Numbered from the stretch's first letter, positions 16,601-25,489 are shown. The stretch is DNA of 64,000 nt from JAGOEF01 sp964511665 (GCA_964511665.1 CAZEHA010000012.1:8319-72318); one strand, 5' to 3'. Program-made: numbers and translations. Notes: generated from the sequence alone by a model not told the origin.

Positions 16601-16860
16601 CCTGCGAAACCGGTCTGGGCGATATCAGAGGCAGCGAAGGCGTATATGGCCTGCAACGGGCATTCAGAATGGCCGGCGTCGATTGCATTATCATGAGTTT
16701 GTGGAAAGTGGCCGATAACGAAACCAAAGAATTCATGACAGTATTCTACAATAAATTACTCGAAACCCGCAATGTGCGTCAAGCCTTCTACGATACTCAA
16801 AGCCAAATGCGGCAGAAATACGACCCCTACTTCTGGGGAGCTTTTGTGTTGTTGGAATAA
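13687..16860 (+). CDS. Secreted TPR-CHAT protease-like protein
   Basis: A 1057-residue protein. A Sec signal peptide (about 1-25, ending SSSAQQW) is followed by ten or more ~42-residue TPRs of the kinesin-light-chain/TPR_12 kind (repeats containing NNLAxLYxxxGxxxxAExLY), a helical linker, and a C-terminal CHAT (caspase HetF-associated with TPRs) domain from about residue 720. The catalytic dyad is intact: H876 in HISTHGFF and C973 in SACETG, followed by GSEGVYGLQRAF and SLWKVAD. CHAT proteins are caspase-like peptidases, many working in signalling or defence. Here the signal peptide places it in the periplasm or outside. The ATG at 13687 is preferred because it gives the signal peptide; 13678 is also possible. 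Confidence 0.9.
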   Translation: MRYGRTIQLAFAALLIAISLSSSAQQWRVSYQYYADKFNRQEYNKALEFIQEAMLAYESEFGNNDTVFAGMLSEAAHLHFLLKNYNNALKLFGKSDKIILKQVGKSYQYIVNCMGIATVNRALKKYRQAESKLTEARELTEKAFGVNQVYADICRNLAELYVEMRSFDSDKEWEQCRNVYKTVFGAESAEYCDVLSDLSDYYRRRRKYTEAESSLKECLAIRQSLGSWQIINYASDAEKLSKLYVFLGRFDEAESLQLETNAIALELLGNSDDRYVEGIRNLAALYRRAGHYVKAEPHYRNVLKHTEAQYGNSHANYAEACSDLGMLYLEMGNYRAAEPLLVQAKDLYQLLVGTEHINYAKSVHNLASYYIEIGNYTTATPLLEESLNIKLKTDGAQSATYANTCNNLAYLYFKTGKNSAAEKLYKTALSINEKRFGKFHLNYIKACNNLAVLYMESGNLRKAEKLLIDIKQIALTKIGDTHPYYSEICNNLAKLYHKMDKTAMAKTVFIESMNALALSFNSNMGLLTEQEKEDFFVKVVDRKMHDFNRFVMVEKAVYPELTATVYNNSLKTKGMLLKSATALRNAIITSGDSVLVNQYDKLMKLRKQIADVYATPIYERSNKIKNLEDEANSIEKQLIASSDVFALAARQSTLQWTDVQASLKQGEAAIEFVDIKAGDDSVYYVAMLITGQSQYPEMFYLFEERELKNLFGRFLMNNQRYIYSLYGSRQEPATALYNLIWAPLQDELNDCHTVFISPSGLLHKISFSALCISENRYLCDQYRILPRMSTSAIVNCDTAEITDISVFVLGGIQYNSDTTQSTVWPYLPGTLAEADTLSSLLLGGRIQHAVNKKSRASEDRFKEDVAHYNVLHISTHGFFYPDPKELMLSKMKTSVETEAETRASANGDWGFGMYAFATNRQPMMRSGLVLAGANDVWNRDASPPLNAEDGVLTALEVSQLNLLDVRLAVMSACETGLGDIRGSEGVYGLQRAFRMAGVDCIIMSLWKVADNETKEFMTVFYNKLLETRNVRQAFYDTQSQMRQKYDPYFWGAFVLLE

Positions 16861-16872
16861 ATGCAGAGGTGC

Positions 16873-16886
16873 TGAAAATATTTTCA
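16873..16886. repeat. Perfect 14-base palindrome between convergent genes
   Basis: TGAAAATATTTTCA is a perfect palindrome lying 13 bases after the CHAT stop and 61 bases before the stop of the opposing CNNM gene. It is AT-rich with no T-run, so it is a weak terminator at best. Confidence 0.3.
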
Positions 16887-16946
16887 CTCCGAAATCGATA
16901 GGTTATTAGTTTTTACCAGTGTTTGGCACTAAGCCATCAACTGTAC

Positions 16947-18011
16947 TTATTTTGAGTCGTTCCCCAGCTTATCGATGAGTTTGTATTTGGTCTGCCTCAT
17001 TTTCCATCGTTCACGCGCAAACTGCTGCATATCGGTAATGGTATCTTTCTCGTCGACAATTTCGAGCCCAAGCAGGGTTTCGATAATATCCTCCATGGTA
17101 ACAATGCCATCGAGCCCGCCGTATTCATCAACAACCATGGCAATATGTTCCTTTTTTTCGAGTAGTTTTTCCCACAACGAAAACAATACCATCGATTCGG
17201 GAACAATAACAATATCGCGTTTAATGTCACTCAGAAACAGATGGTGCCGGTCTTCGGCCAGATTTTCAAAAACCGTTTGTCTGAAAACATAACCGGTTAT
17301 ATTGTCTTCGTTGTCAGAGAAAACTGGTATCCGCGAAAACTTCAAAAAATCTTTATTAGTTAAAAAACTGCTTAATGTCATTTTTTCATCCGCTATGGCC
17401 ATCACTACACGTGGAGTCATTATTTCGGTTACTTTCAGGTTTTTGAGCCGAAGTATGTTTTGAATAATCTTGTTTTCGTTTTCCGAGAACAATCCTTCGT
17501 TGGTACCAATGCTGGCCAGTGCGGCAATCTCTTCCCTGCTGGTGCTGTGGTCTTGTGAATTTCCCGAAAACAGTTTGGTTACAATTCCCGATAGCAATAC
17601 CAACGGATAGGTGACAATTATCATCGCTTGAATTGTATAGTATGAGAATCTTGATAGTTTACGCCAGTATCTGGTTCCAATAGTTTTGGGAATAATTTCG
17701 GTAAAAATAAGAATCATAAGAGTAAGTATGGCCGACACAATACCAAAATACGCATCTCCGAAAACCTTTACAGCCTGAGCTCCAACACCTGCCGCTCCCA
17801 GTGTGTGCGCAACGGTATTCATCGACAATATCGCCGAAAGTGGCCTGTCGATTCTATTTTTTAAATCGATAAAAGATTTTGCCCAGCCATGTCCATTTTC
17901 CTTCTTAACAATAAGAAACGACTGGGGGGTAGATAGCAGTACCGACTCCATTATGGAACATAAAAAAGAAAAGAACAAAGCAATAAACAGGTATAGAAGT
18001 AAAAGGTACAT
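16947..18011 (-). CDS. CNNM (DUF21) membrane protein with CBS pair, HlyC/CorC-like
   Basis: A 354-residue protein. An N-terminal DUF21/CNNM transmembrane domain has three or four helices (residues ~1-22, 58-85, 90-112, 128-150) with the typical MNTVAHTLGAAGVGAQA and EIIPKTIG segments. A CBS domain pair follows (about 195-315, beginning EIMTPRVVM). The family transports or senses Mg/Co or Na. The C-terminal CorC/HlyC domain seen in many members is absent, since the protein ends ~35 residues after the CBS pair. It is transcribed opposite to the flanking genes, with a strong -7 element upstream. Confidence 0.9.
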   Translation of the reverse strand: MYLLLLYLFIALFFSFLCSIMESVLLSTPQSFLIVKKENGHGWAKSFIDLKNRIDRPLSAILSMNTVAHTLGAAGVGAQAVKVFGDAYFGIVSAILTLMILIFTEIIPKTIGTRYWRKLSRFSYYTIQAMIIVTYPLVLLSGIVTKLFSGNSQDHSTSREEIAALASIGTNEGLFSENENKIIQNILRLKNLKVTEIMTPRVVMAIADEKMTLSSFLTNKDFLKFSRIPVFSDNEDNITGYVFRQTVFENLAEDRHHLFLSDIKRDIVIVPESMVLFSLWEKLLEKKEHIAMVVDEYGGLDGIVTMEDIIETLLGLEIVDEKDTITDMQQFARERWKMRQTKYKLIDKLGNDSK

Positions 18012-18031
18012 AGTGTTGTAAAAATTTATTG

Positions 18032-18039
18032 CAAAGATA
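18032..18039 (-). promoter_or_regulatory. -7 element for CNNM gene
   Basis: On the minus strand this reads TATCTTTG, a perfect -7 match, 20 bases before the ATG at 18011. A TTG is present upstream at a shorter than usual distance (12 bases), so the -33 part is unconvincing. Confidence 0.55.
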
Positions 18040-18167
18040 TATTATTCCTAACAACACAGCTTGTCTTAAACGTGCATTTTAGAACAATGAAGTTTCCAAG
18101 TGAATTTTTAAAACCAGATTTCTCTATTCTGAAAAAAATGCTACTTTTATTGCCTTAATGATTTGTG

Positions 18168-18776
18168 ATGCACGAAGCAGCAACAATACCCGTTCTCGAA
18201 GAGTTCTATTCGGTTCAGGGCGAAGGTTTTCACACCGGCAAGGCAGCCTATTTTTTACGTGTAGGCGGTTGCGATTTGGGCTGTCGCTGGTGCGACAGCA
18301 AAGACTCGTGGAATGCACCCGATCACCTGTGTGTGCCTATCGAAGAAATACTGGATCGTATTGAAAAGTCGGGTGCCAACACCGTGGTGGTTACAGGTGG
18401 CGAACCCATGCTGTACGACTTTTCGGGTTTTACCCGTTTGGCCCGCAATCGTGGCATCGATTGTTACCTCGAAACCAGCGGTGCTTATTGCATTTCGGGA
18501 GAATGGCATTGGATTTGTCTCTCTCCAAAACAACAAGAGCCACCTGTGGCCGAAAATTTTTGTATGGCTGATGAACTTAAAATTATTGTGTACGAAGATG
18601 ATGATTATAGATGGGCAGAGCAATGTGCCCTAAGAGTAAAACCTTCGTGTAAACTATTCCTGCAGCCCGAATGGAGTCGTTTCAAACAGAATGCACAGGC
18701 TATAGCCGAATACGTAAAAAAGCATCCTGAATGGCAAATATCTTTACAAACCCATAAATTTATGAATATCCCATGA
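18168..18776 (+). CDS. queE: 7-carboxy-7-deazaguanine synthase (radical SAM)
   Basis: A 202-residue radical-SAM enzyme of queuosine/7-deazaguanine biosynthesis, converting 6-carboxytetrahydropterin to CDG. It shows the QueE hallmarks: EEFYSVQGEGFHTGKAAYFLR at the start (a substrate/cluster region), CX3CX2C in GCDLGCRWCD, and VTGGEPML. The start is the ATG at 18168 (a GTG lies directly before). Its stop overlaps the next ATG as ATGA, so it is translationally coupled to the PorE-like gene, a mixed pairing of tRNA modification and secretion. TACTTTTA at 18142-18149 is a possible -7 element. No queC, queD or queF is in the window. Confidence 0.93.
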   Translation: MHEAATIPVLEEFYSVQGEGFHTGKAAYFLRVGGCDLGCRWCDSKDSWNAPDHLCVPIEEILDRIEKSGANTVVVTGGEPMLYDFSGFTRLARNRGIDCYLETSGAYCISGEWHWICLSPKQQEPPVAENFCMADELKIIVYEDDDYRWAEQCALRVKPSCKLFLQPEWSRFKQNAQAIAEYVKKHPEWQISLQTHKFMNIP

Positions 18777-20722
18777 TACGAACACTCATACTCATAATTG
18801 CATCGTTGCTGCTTGCCTCATGCCTGGCAATGGGACAGACTAAGCCTCAGTATCATACTAAATCGAAAAAAGCCATTAAGCAATTCGAAACAGCTCTTTC
18901 GTTGGCCAATAGCCGCCAAAAAGCACAGGCCTTGGTACTGCTCGAAAAGGCCATAAGCATCGATCCTGATTTTATTGAAGCCTATGTGTTGATGGGTGAG
19001 ATTTATATGACCCGTGCCCAACTGGTTGAAGCGGCTGCTTGTCTCGAAAAAATTGTGAGCATCGACCCCTATTTCGACCTCAATTACCACGAACGACTTG
19101 CTGAATTTGCCTACAGAACAGGTAAATACGAAAAAGCAAAACAATATATCGATTTTTATCTGGAAGAGGCAATGCTCAACGAGGCCGAGCAAAAAAAGGC
19201 TGACAGACTCAAGCGTCAAATCGACTTTGCCATATATGCATATAACAATCCCGTACCCTTTAAACCCGAAAATCTTGGAACGGGAGTAAACACTCCATAC
19301 GATGAATACTGGCCAAGCCTCACTGCCGACGAAGATTTGTTGGTGTTTACCCGTTTGGTTCCTGCAACCGACTATCATATGGCGGCAGGAAACTACCAGG
19401 AAGACGTATTTGTGTCGCACCGAAAAGACGGGAAATATATGCCTGCCTACAAAATGCCCGGAGAAACCAATACCGAACTTAACGAAGGCGCACAATGTAT
19501 TGCCCAGAATGGAAAATTAGTGGTACTCACTGCCTGTAACCGACCCGACGGCTTTGGCTCATGCGATTTGTATTTGTCGTATATCACTCCAAATGGATGG
19601 ACAAAACCCGTTAATATGGGGCGTATGGTCAACGGAGGCTCCTGGGATTCCAACCCAAGCCTCTCTGCCGATGCACGTACACTCTACTTTGCCAGCAATC
19701 GCGAGGGCGGATACGGAAAAATGGATATATGGAAGGTAGAACTGGGGGCCGATGGTTTTCCGGTGAGCACTGCCACAAACCTCGGCAATGTTATCAATAC
19801 CGAATACAACGAGTGTTCGCCATTTATTCATCCCGACAACCAAACCCTGTATTTTGCCTCCGATGGTCACATTGGCCTCGGCGATTACGACCTCTTCCTG
19901 GCGCGCAGAGATGCACTCGGGAAATGGAATGAGCCCGTGAATCTGGGTTATCCACTAAACACCCATGGAGAAGAACGCAGCCTTATAGTAAATGCCAAGG
20001 GGGATATTGCCATGTTTGCAAGTGCCCGCGAAAAAGGAAAGGGTCTGGATATTTATAAATTTCCACTCGAAGTAGAAGAAATTAAACCCATCACCGTGAG
20101 CTATGTGAAAGGATATGTGTACGATGTAGAAACAGGAGTGAGGCTACAGGCCGTATGCGAGCTTCTCGACCTCGAAACCGAACAACTCGTGGCCAGCGAA
20201 ACAAGTCATGCCCAAACGGGCGACTATCTTGTTTGTCTGCCTATTAACCGCGATTATGCCTTTAATGTGTCGAAGACCGGTTATTTGTTCTTTTCCGAAA
20301 ACTTTTCGCTTACCAATCTTGCTGACCCAAGTCAGCCCTATGTGATGAATATTCCATTGAAGCCTATCAAAGAAGGAGTAACAGTAGTTTTAAAAAACAT
20401 TTTCTTCGATTTTAACGATTACCAGCTAAAAGAATCTTCGTTTGCCGAACTGAGCAAGGTGGTGGAGTTTATGAATGCCAATCCTCATATCAATATCGAA
20501 ATAGGTGGGCACACCGATAATGTGGGCAGCAAAGCATTCAACCAGACTTTATCGGCCAATCGTTCCAAAGCAGTTTACGATTACCTCATCAGCAAAGGAA
20601 TCGACAAATCGCGACTGTCGTATAAAGGCTACGATTTTTCGCAACCCATCGCCGACAACGACACCGAAGAAGGCAGGGCACTGAACCGCCGCACCGAGTT
20701 TAAAATTGTGGGTGTAAAGTAA
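18773..20722 (+). CDS. porE: PorE-like OmpA/TPR/PD40 lipoprotein, type IX secretion component
   Basis: A 649-residue protein with the four-part order of PorE: TPRs (about 30-150), a WD40/PD40-like beta-propeller (about 165-425, repeats such as SLSADARTLYFASNREGGYG), a carboxypeptidase-regulatory-like domain (about 440-525) and a C-terminal OmpA-like peptidoglycan-binding domain (about 540-649, with GHTDNVG and the Asp/Arg pair). A lipobox at LASC (C17) suggests an outer-membrane lipoprotein. PorE is thought to anchor the T9SS to peptidoglycan. The many T9SS cargo genes nearby fit this. OmpA/TPR/PD40 proteins have paralogs in Bacteroidota, so the gene name is probable, not certain. Confidence 0.78.
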   Translation: MIRTLILIIASLLLASCLAMGQTKPQYHTKSKKAIKQFETALSLANSRQKAQALVLLEKAISIDPDFIEAYVLMGEIYMTRAQLVEAAACLEKIVSIDPYFDLNYHERLAEFAYRTGKYEKAKQYIDFYLEEAMLNEAEQKKADRLKRQIDFAIYAYNNPVPFKPENLGTGVNTPYDEYWPSLTADEDLLVFTRLVPATDYHMAAGNYQEDVFVSHRKDGKYMPAYKMPGETNTELNEGAQCIAQNGKLVVLTACNRPDGFGSCDLYLSYITPNGWTKPVNMGRMVNGGSWDSNPSLSADARTLYFASNREGGYGKMDIWKVELGADGFPVSTATNLGNVINTEYNECSPFIHPDNQTLYFASDGHIGLGDYDLFLARRDALGKWNEPVNLGYPLNTHGEERSLIVNAKGDIAMFASAREKGKGLDIYKFPLEVEEIKPITVSYVKGYVYDVETGVRLQAVCELLDLETEQLVASETSHAQTGDYLVCLPINRDYAFNVSKTGYLFFSENFSLTNLADPSQPYVMNIPLKPIKEGVTVVLKNIFFDFNDYQLKESSFAELSKVVEFMNANPHINIEIGGHTDNVGSKAFNQTLSANRSKAVYDYLISKGIDKSRLSYKGYDFSQPIADNDTEEGRALNRRTEFKIVGVK

Positions 20723-20950
20723 AGGCAAACTATTACTACACTTATAGGGCAAGGTTTTGTTTTGCACTGCATGGTGTTGTAGGTTACTTGTTGGGCAATA
20801 CATGTACTGATTCTGCTATTTCGCCCACTTCTGTTGAGGTCTTTTTGCCCAAAAACGGCTAATACTATTGCAAATACGGGTAAAATCTGGTTTCGGAATG
20901 CAATAATAAAATGTTTTTCGCAAACATAAGTCGAAATAATTTATAAATAA
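20723..20950. other. Non-coding gap upstream of T9SS cargo promoter
   Basis: No gene is seen. TTTTTG and CAAAAA around a CC loop (20841-20854) form a short AT-rich inverted repeat that might weakly terminate the porE message. The rest is unremarkable up to the promoter at 20951. Confidence 0.3.
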
Positions 20951-20982
20951 TTTGGTAAATTTATTTATTTATGTTACATTTG
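20951..20982 (+). promoter_or_regulatory. Bacteroidota promoter for T9SS cargo pair
   Basis: TTTG at 20951-20954 and TACATTTG at 20975-20982 with 20 bases between them are a full consensus match. It overlaps the in-frame ATG at 20971, which shows that this ATG cannot be the translation start and supports the ATG at 21013. Confidence 0.82.
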
Positions 20983-21012
20983 TTAGATTACATAACCCTT
21001 AAAGTCTACCTA

Positions 21013-23103
21013 ATGAGAATCCTGTCTCAACCTGTTTTTTCTTCATTATTTCAACTTTGCTTTATAATTGCATTGCTTAACGGCATAGCTCCGGTGCTTC
21101 AGGCACAGAATGGATGGGAAGTGCGATACATACCGCAATACCGCTACATTAATGCGGTTCATTTTACCGATGCTACGCATGTGAGTGTTGTGGGCGGGCA
21201 TCCGTTTAACGACTCCATTACATTTTATTCGTACTCGAGCACGGCTGCCGAATCGTGGGATTTTTTTCACGATCGTTATCCTGGCAATATGATTAAAGAC
21301 ATGCTGTTTCTCGACAAAAACCGTGGCATTGCAGTAGGATATAATGCGAAGATTCATAAAACCGCCACCGGTGGCGATGGTTGGAATCTATCTTCGTTTC
21401 AGTTAGACTTGGGAAATACCAATTTTAATAAAATACACCAAAGTGCTTCGGGTAACATTTATGTTGCAGGTGGTCTCAACCGCGGTCAGGCCATGCTGCT
21501 AAGTTCGGGTAATAATGGAAATACATGGTCTGTTTTGCATCAATTCGAAAATCATGAGTTATACACGGTTTCTTCGGCCGGCGACAGGCTTTTTATTGCA
21601 GGCACCGATAATTGTTTCGAAAGCGCTCTCGAAGGCAGTTTTATCTGGTCTCCTGTTACTGTTTCGGGGCAGGTGGGGCAGGTCGATTACACGGCCATGG
21701 CATTTTATAACGAAAACCTGGGCTTTTGCGTAGGAGGCACACGTGCACCCGATTCAACTCATGTTGTGCTGAAAACTAACGATGGAGGCATTTCATGGAA
21801 TTGTATTCTCGAAGAACAAGGCTCTTGCCTGAATGCAGTATTCATTCTGGACGAAAATACCCTGTATGTGGCCGGCGACGACGGCATGCTTCTAAAATCA
21901 ATTGATGCCGGTGATTCGTGGCAAGCTATTATCATCGACAATATTCCAAATGTTCATTTCTACACCATAAACTTTATAAACCCACACTATGGTGTTGTGG
22001 CCGGCAAATTTGGTCACTATGTGGCATTCAACGACGGCTTTCCTATTGCAGTTACCAATGAGGCCGTGAATGTTGGCAGTTACAAGGCCAGCCTGAAAGC
22101 CCAGACTATTTCGGGCGACAACAACTGTACCGCATACTTTTGTTATGGTACCGACGAAAACACCGAAACTCAAATTGAAATAGGCAATATTTCAGGGAAT
22201 ACAATCAGTACAATTACAAGCGATATTAACGAACTGCAAACCAATACAAAATATTTTTTCAGGGTAAAACTTTCGAGCAATGTGTATGGCAATGTGTATG
22301 GCGAATTAAAAAGCTTTTACACCGGAAATCCCATTCCAAACTGGGATTTTGAGTACTGGACAGGCAACCTACCCAACGACTGGTTTTTCGAATACAGTAA
22401 TTTGCCTCTGCAGGATATGCCCGATTTGCCGTTTTACAACAACAACTATGGCTATTTGAGTAACCAAAGCATTGCTATTTGCGAAGTGGTACTCGAAAGT
22501 GGCAATATTCGCGGAGAAATATACACCAACAAGTTTGCCGTTACAACAAGGCACAAAACACTCGAAGGGTATTTGCAGTATCAACCTGAACAATCAGACA
22601 CTGCTACCATAATCGTACACATGTATGCGGGCAACGATGTGGTGGGAACAGGCGTGTTTCCAAAAACAAGATTCCACACGCATTACGACGATTACTGGAG
22701 GAAATTTGTAATGCCTATTACCTACATTAACGATGAAGTAATACCCGATTTTGCAAAAATTACCATTTCGTCGACTACTGCAACACAAAAGTCAGCCTCG
22801 GTATTAATGGTTGATAAACTATCGTTCGATGGCGATTATTTGCCGGTAGAAGTGCATCAGCTTAAGCCTGAATACAGTTTGTATCCGAATCCGTGCAACA
22901 ACGAAATCCTGATCGAAAGTCACGAAATACACACCGGTTCGGAATGGACAATTTATAATCACTTAGGAATGGCTGTTTTACGTGGTAATTTCGACAAACC
23001 GGTGCAGCATATTTCGGTTTTGCAATTGCCAAAAGGCTTGTATGTATTCGTAGTGTATACCCAAAATTCTGAAATAATTACCTCAAAACTCATAAAAGAA
23101 TAA
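21013..23103 (+). CDS. T9SS-exported YCF48/sortilin-like propeller protein
   Basis: A 696-residue secreted protein. A signal peptide (about 1-30, ending LQAQNGWE) is followed by a beta-propeller with repeated Asp-box/YCF48 motifs (DGGISW, DAGDSW, NNGNTW, GGDGW) over residues ~35-340, then an Fn3-like stretch with AQTISGDNNCTAYFCYGT and a jelly-roll-like domain (about 430-600). The last ~75 residues are a type A T9SS sorting domain (YPNPCNNEILIE, then KGLYVFVV, ending KLIKE). It is probably attached to the cell surface or released. The ATG at 21013 is fixed by the promoter and by the signal peptide. The next gene starts 2 bases after its stop, so the two are an operon. Confidence 0.87.
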   Translation: MRILSQPVFSSLFQLCFIIALLNGIAPVLQAQNGWEVRYIPQYRYINAVHFTDATHVSVVGGHPFNDSITFYSYSSTAAESWDFFHDRYPGNMIKDMLFLDKNRGIAVGYNAKIHKTATGGDGWNLSSFQLDLGNTNFNKIHQSASGNIYVAGGLNRGQAMLLSSGNNGNTWSVLHQFENHELYTVSSAGDRLFIAGTDNCFESALEGSFIWSPVTVSGQVGQVDYTAMAFYNENLGFCVGGTRAPDSTHVVLKTNDGGISWNCILEEQGSCLNAVFILDENTLYVAGDDGMLLKSIDAGDSWQAIIIDNIPNVHFYTINFINPHYGVVAGKFGHYVAFNDGFPIAVTNEAVNVGSYKASLKAQTISGDNNCTAYFCYGTDENTETQIEIGNISGNTISTITSDINELQTNTKYFFRVKLSSNVYGNVYGELKSFYTGNPIPNWDFEYWTGNLPNDWFFEYSNLPLQDMPDLPFYNNNYGYLSNQSIAICEVVLESGNIRGEIYTNKFAVTTRHKTLEGYLQYQPEQSDTATIIVHMYAGNDVVGTGVFPKTRFHTHYDDYWRKFVMPITYINDEVIPDFAKITISSTTATQKSASVLMVDKLSFDGDYLPVEVHQLKPEYSLYPNPCNNEILIESHEIHTGSEWTIYNHLGMAVLRGNFDKPVQHISVLQLPKGLYVFVVYTQNSEIITSKLIKE

Positions 23104-23105
23104 CC

Positions 23106-25469
23106 ATGAAAAACACCATCTGTTTTATTCGCAACACGGCAATTGCAATTATTGCCATATTGGTTTATCTGGTATTGGGTAGCACGCCTGCCTACAGTTC
23201 ACCCGACAACGACCCCAAAGAAACTACGGCAATATCGGCTCAGGCAGGCACAATGCCGGCCGGTACAAGCATTACATTGACTCCCAGCCCAATGGGTTCA
23301 TCGCTCGGACGACCCGGAGGAGTCGTGTTTTCGTATCACCACGATAATTGGCCCGAGTGTGTGAATTGGGGATTGCATTTTCAACAAAACACCTTGAATC
23401 TCGACAATCCCTACCCACCTAATTTTGATTGTATTTTTCAAAATCTTACATTTAGTTCAGCTAACCCCGAAACGGTGCTTGGGCTTGGTCGTGCCTGCTT
23501 TACCGGAACACAGGCATACTATTGTCGCGACATTGGGGGTAATTTAGTGTATCGAAATACTTCTGTTAGAATGCGAGTAGTGGTTACCGAGGCCGACGGT
23601 GTTACACCCATTCCTCTTGTTTTAATTGGCAACTATATTGTTAGTGAGATAACTGCTGATTTTAAAGTACGGGTCTTCATCGAAGCCGATGCCAGCCAGT
23701 TGTGGAATCTTTCCTGGATTGGCACTAACTACTACAGCATTGGAGGGTGGCACGGGGTTATAAGTATTTATGATGCACTGAATACAGTTCCCGGCCGAAG
23801 CTTGTGTACAGGTTTCAACGAAGAAAGTTTTGTGAATGTTACAAACAACATGTCGGCCACATCAAACTCGCCGGTATTTCCCAACGAAACCATCGAATTG
23901 TATGGTTCAAGCGAACTGGGATGCTGTTACCATTGGATAGGCCCTAACAACTTCACATCTGAACTTCAGAATCCGGTGATTGCCAATGCACAAGCCGAAA
24001 ATTACGGGACTTACAAATTATACATCAGCAATGGTCTTGTTTGTTTCGGGTCGGCAACCACAAACGTCATAATGAGTGAAGGTTATTATGTTGCGGCCAG
24101 CCCTGCCTCCAGTACTGTTTGTAGCGGTGGCACACAATTGTTGCAAGTAACCGCACTTGGCAATGGCTACACCTTTACCTACCAGTGGGAATACTTCTTA
24201 AACGGCAGCTGGCGCATAATTCCCGGGCAAACGGGTACAAGCTATCTGGCACGTCCGCCCTACACCCGATCTTACCGGGTGGTGGTGATGGCTACCAACG
24301 AATTTGGAACCATAAAAGTCATCAGCAACCCGGCTGTGGTTACCGTAGTTCCCGACCCAACAATTACGCAACACCCGGCCGACCGTAATATTTGCACAGG
24401 CGGCGAACACACTATGACGGTAGTTGCCACAGGTGGCACACCGGAGCTGCTATACCAGTGGTACACCTCGCCCGACGGGTCTAACTGGCTGCCTATGGAA
24501 GGCGAAAACGCCAACACGCTGCATGTGAGCAACCTGGTGCTTACAGCATGGTTTCGCTGCGAAGTCAGTGCCGCAGGCAACGGTTGCGATGCCGTAACCA
24601 GCAATGCCGCTGTTGTAACCATATATGCCGACCCACAAATTACCATTGCTGCCGACCAGGAGTTTTGTGTGGGTGGAACAGCCTATCTCACATCGTCGGC
24701 AAACGGCGGTTGCGGTGTAAGAACCTGGCAGTGGCAGTTTCTTGATGTCGATTTCTGGCGAGACCTCGATGGCGAAGTATCGAAAAACCTGAGCATATCG
24801 CCCGAAACCACCACGCAATACCGCTGCCTGTATATGGCTGCAGGTAACGATTGCAACACAGGCATTTCGAATGTGGTAACTGTTACCGTGCATGCCGACC
24901 CACACATTACGCAGCAACCGCAAGGCGGAAATGTTAGCATGGCCGGCGACGAATTTGAACTTTCGGTAACGGCACAGGGAGGCATGGGGCTGATGTATCA
25001 GTGGCAATATTTTCATAACGAAGTGTGGCTCGAAGTTCCGGGGGCTACACAGTCGAGTTTTATAACACGCCCGCCCTATACGCGCCAGTATCGTGTAAAG
25101 ATAACATCAGCAGGCATTGCCTGTTCTTACGTTATTAGCGAGATAGCAACCGTTGTTGTAGGCCTCGAAAAATCACCCGATAACCAGCCGGAAAACGACG
25201 ACAGACACGCTGTAGCAGGCCCCATGCTTCATGTTTACCCCAACCCCTTCGACGATGAAATACAAATTGAAGTGTCGAGGCTTGAGGCAGGTGAACTTAC
25301 AATTGATATTTTCGATGTTTTTGGTCGAAAAATACATACGCGCAAAGCCAACACCCAAACCGAAATCTACAATACCTCGTTCGGAATCGGTCGTTTGGCC
25401 GCGGGCATGTACCTCATACGCATTTCGGCACCCAATGGCAGTGTAGTAAAGCGCGTTGAGAAAAACTAA
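23106..25469 (+). CDS. T9SS-exported protein with tandem Ig-like domains
   Basis: A 787-residue secreted protein. A signal peptide (about 1-32) precedes an unassigned N-terminal domain of ~230 residues, rich in aromatic residues and Cys. About four Ig/PKD-like repeats of ~85 residues follow (about 260-685), recognisable by CxGG, YQW and VVTVxxDPxI boundaries with paired cysteines. Repeats one and four share the phrase RPPYTRxYRV. A type A T9SS sorting domain ends the protein (YPNPFDDEIQIE, FDVFGRKI, GMYLIRI). Likely a surface adhesin or structural protein. It is co-transcribed with the propeller gene and followed by a strong terminator. Confidence 0.85.
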   Translation: MKNTICFIRNTAIAIIAILVYLVLGSTPAYSSPDNDPKETTAISAQAGTMPAGTSITLTPSPMGSSLGRPGGVVFSYHHDNWPECVNWGLHFQQNTLNLDNPYPPNFDCIFQNLTFSSANPETVLGLGRACFTGTQAYYCRDIGGNLVYRNTSVRMRVVVTEADGVTPIPLVLIGNYIVSEITADFKVRVFIEADASQLWNLSWIGTNYYSIGGWHGVISIYDALNTVPGRSLCTGFNEESFVNVTNNMSATSNSPVFPNETIELYGSSELGCCYHWIGPNNFTSELQNPVIANAQAENYGTYKLYISNGLVCFGSATTNVIMSEGYYVAASPASSTVCSGGTQLLQVTALGNGYTFTYQWEYFLNGSWRIIPGQTGTSYLARPPYTRSYRVVVMATNEFGTIKVISNPAVVTVVPDPTITQHPADRNICTGGEHTMTVVATGGTPELLYQWYTSPDGSNWLPMEGENANTLHVSNLVLTAWFRCEVSAAGNGCDAVTSNAAVVTIYADPQITIAADQEFCVGGTAYLTSSANGGCGVRTWQWQFLDVDFWRDLDGEVSKNLSISPETTTQYRCLYMAAGNDCNTGISNVVTVTVHADPHITQQPQGGNVSMAGDEFELSVTAQGGMGLMYQWQYFHNEVWLEVPGATQSSFITRPPYTRQYRVKITSAGIACSYVISEIATVVVGLEKSPDNQPENDDRHAVAGPMLHVYPNPFDDEIQIEVSRLEAGELTIDIFDVFGRKIHTRKANTQTEIYNTSFGIGRLAAGMYLIRISAPNGSVVKRVEKN

Positions 25470-25489
25470 ACCTACACCGCGTTAAGCAT

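Noticed and set aside
18818..19495. 225-aa minus-strand frame
   Set aside because: Antisense to the porE-like gene, with no family features; the plus frame encodes TPR and propeller repeats.
20971..21012. Upstream ATG for the propeller cargo gene
   Set aside because: It overlaps the -7 promoter element, so it would not be in the transcript.
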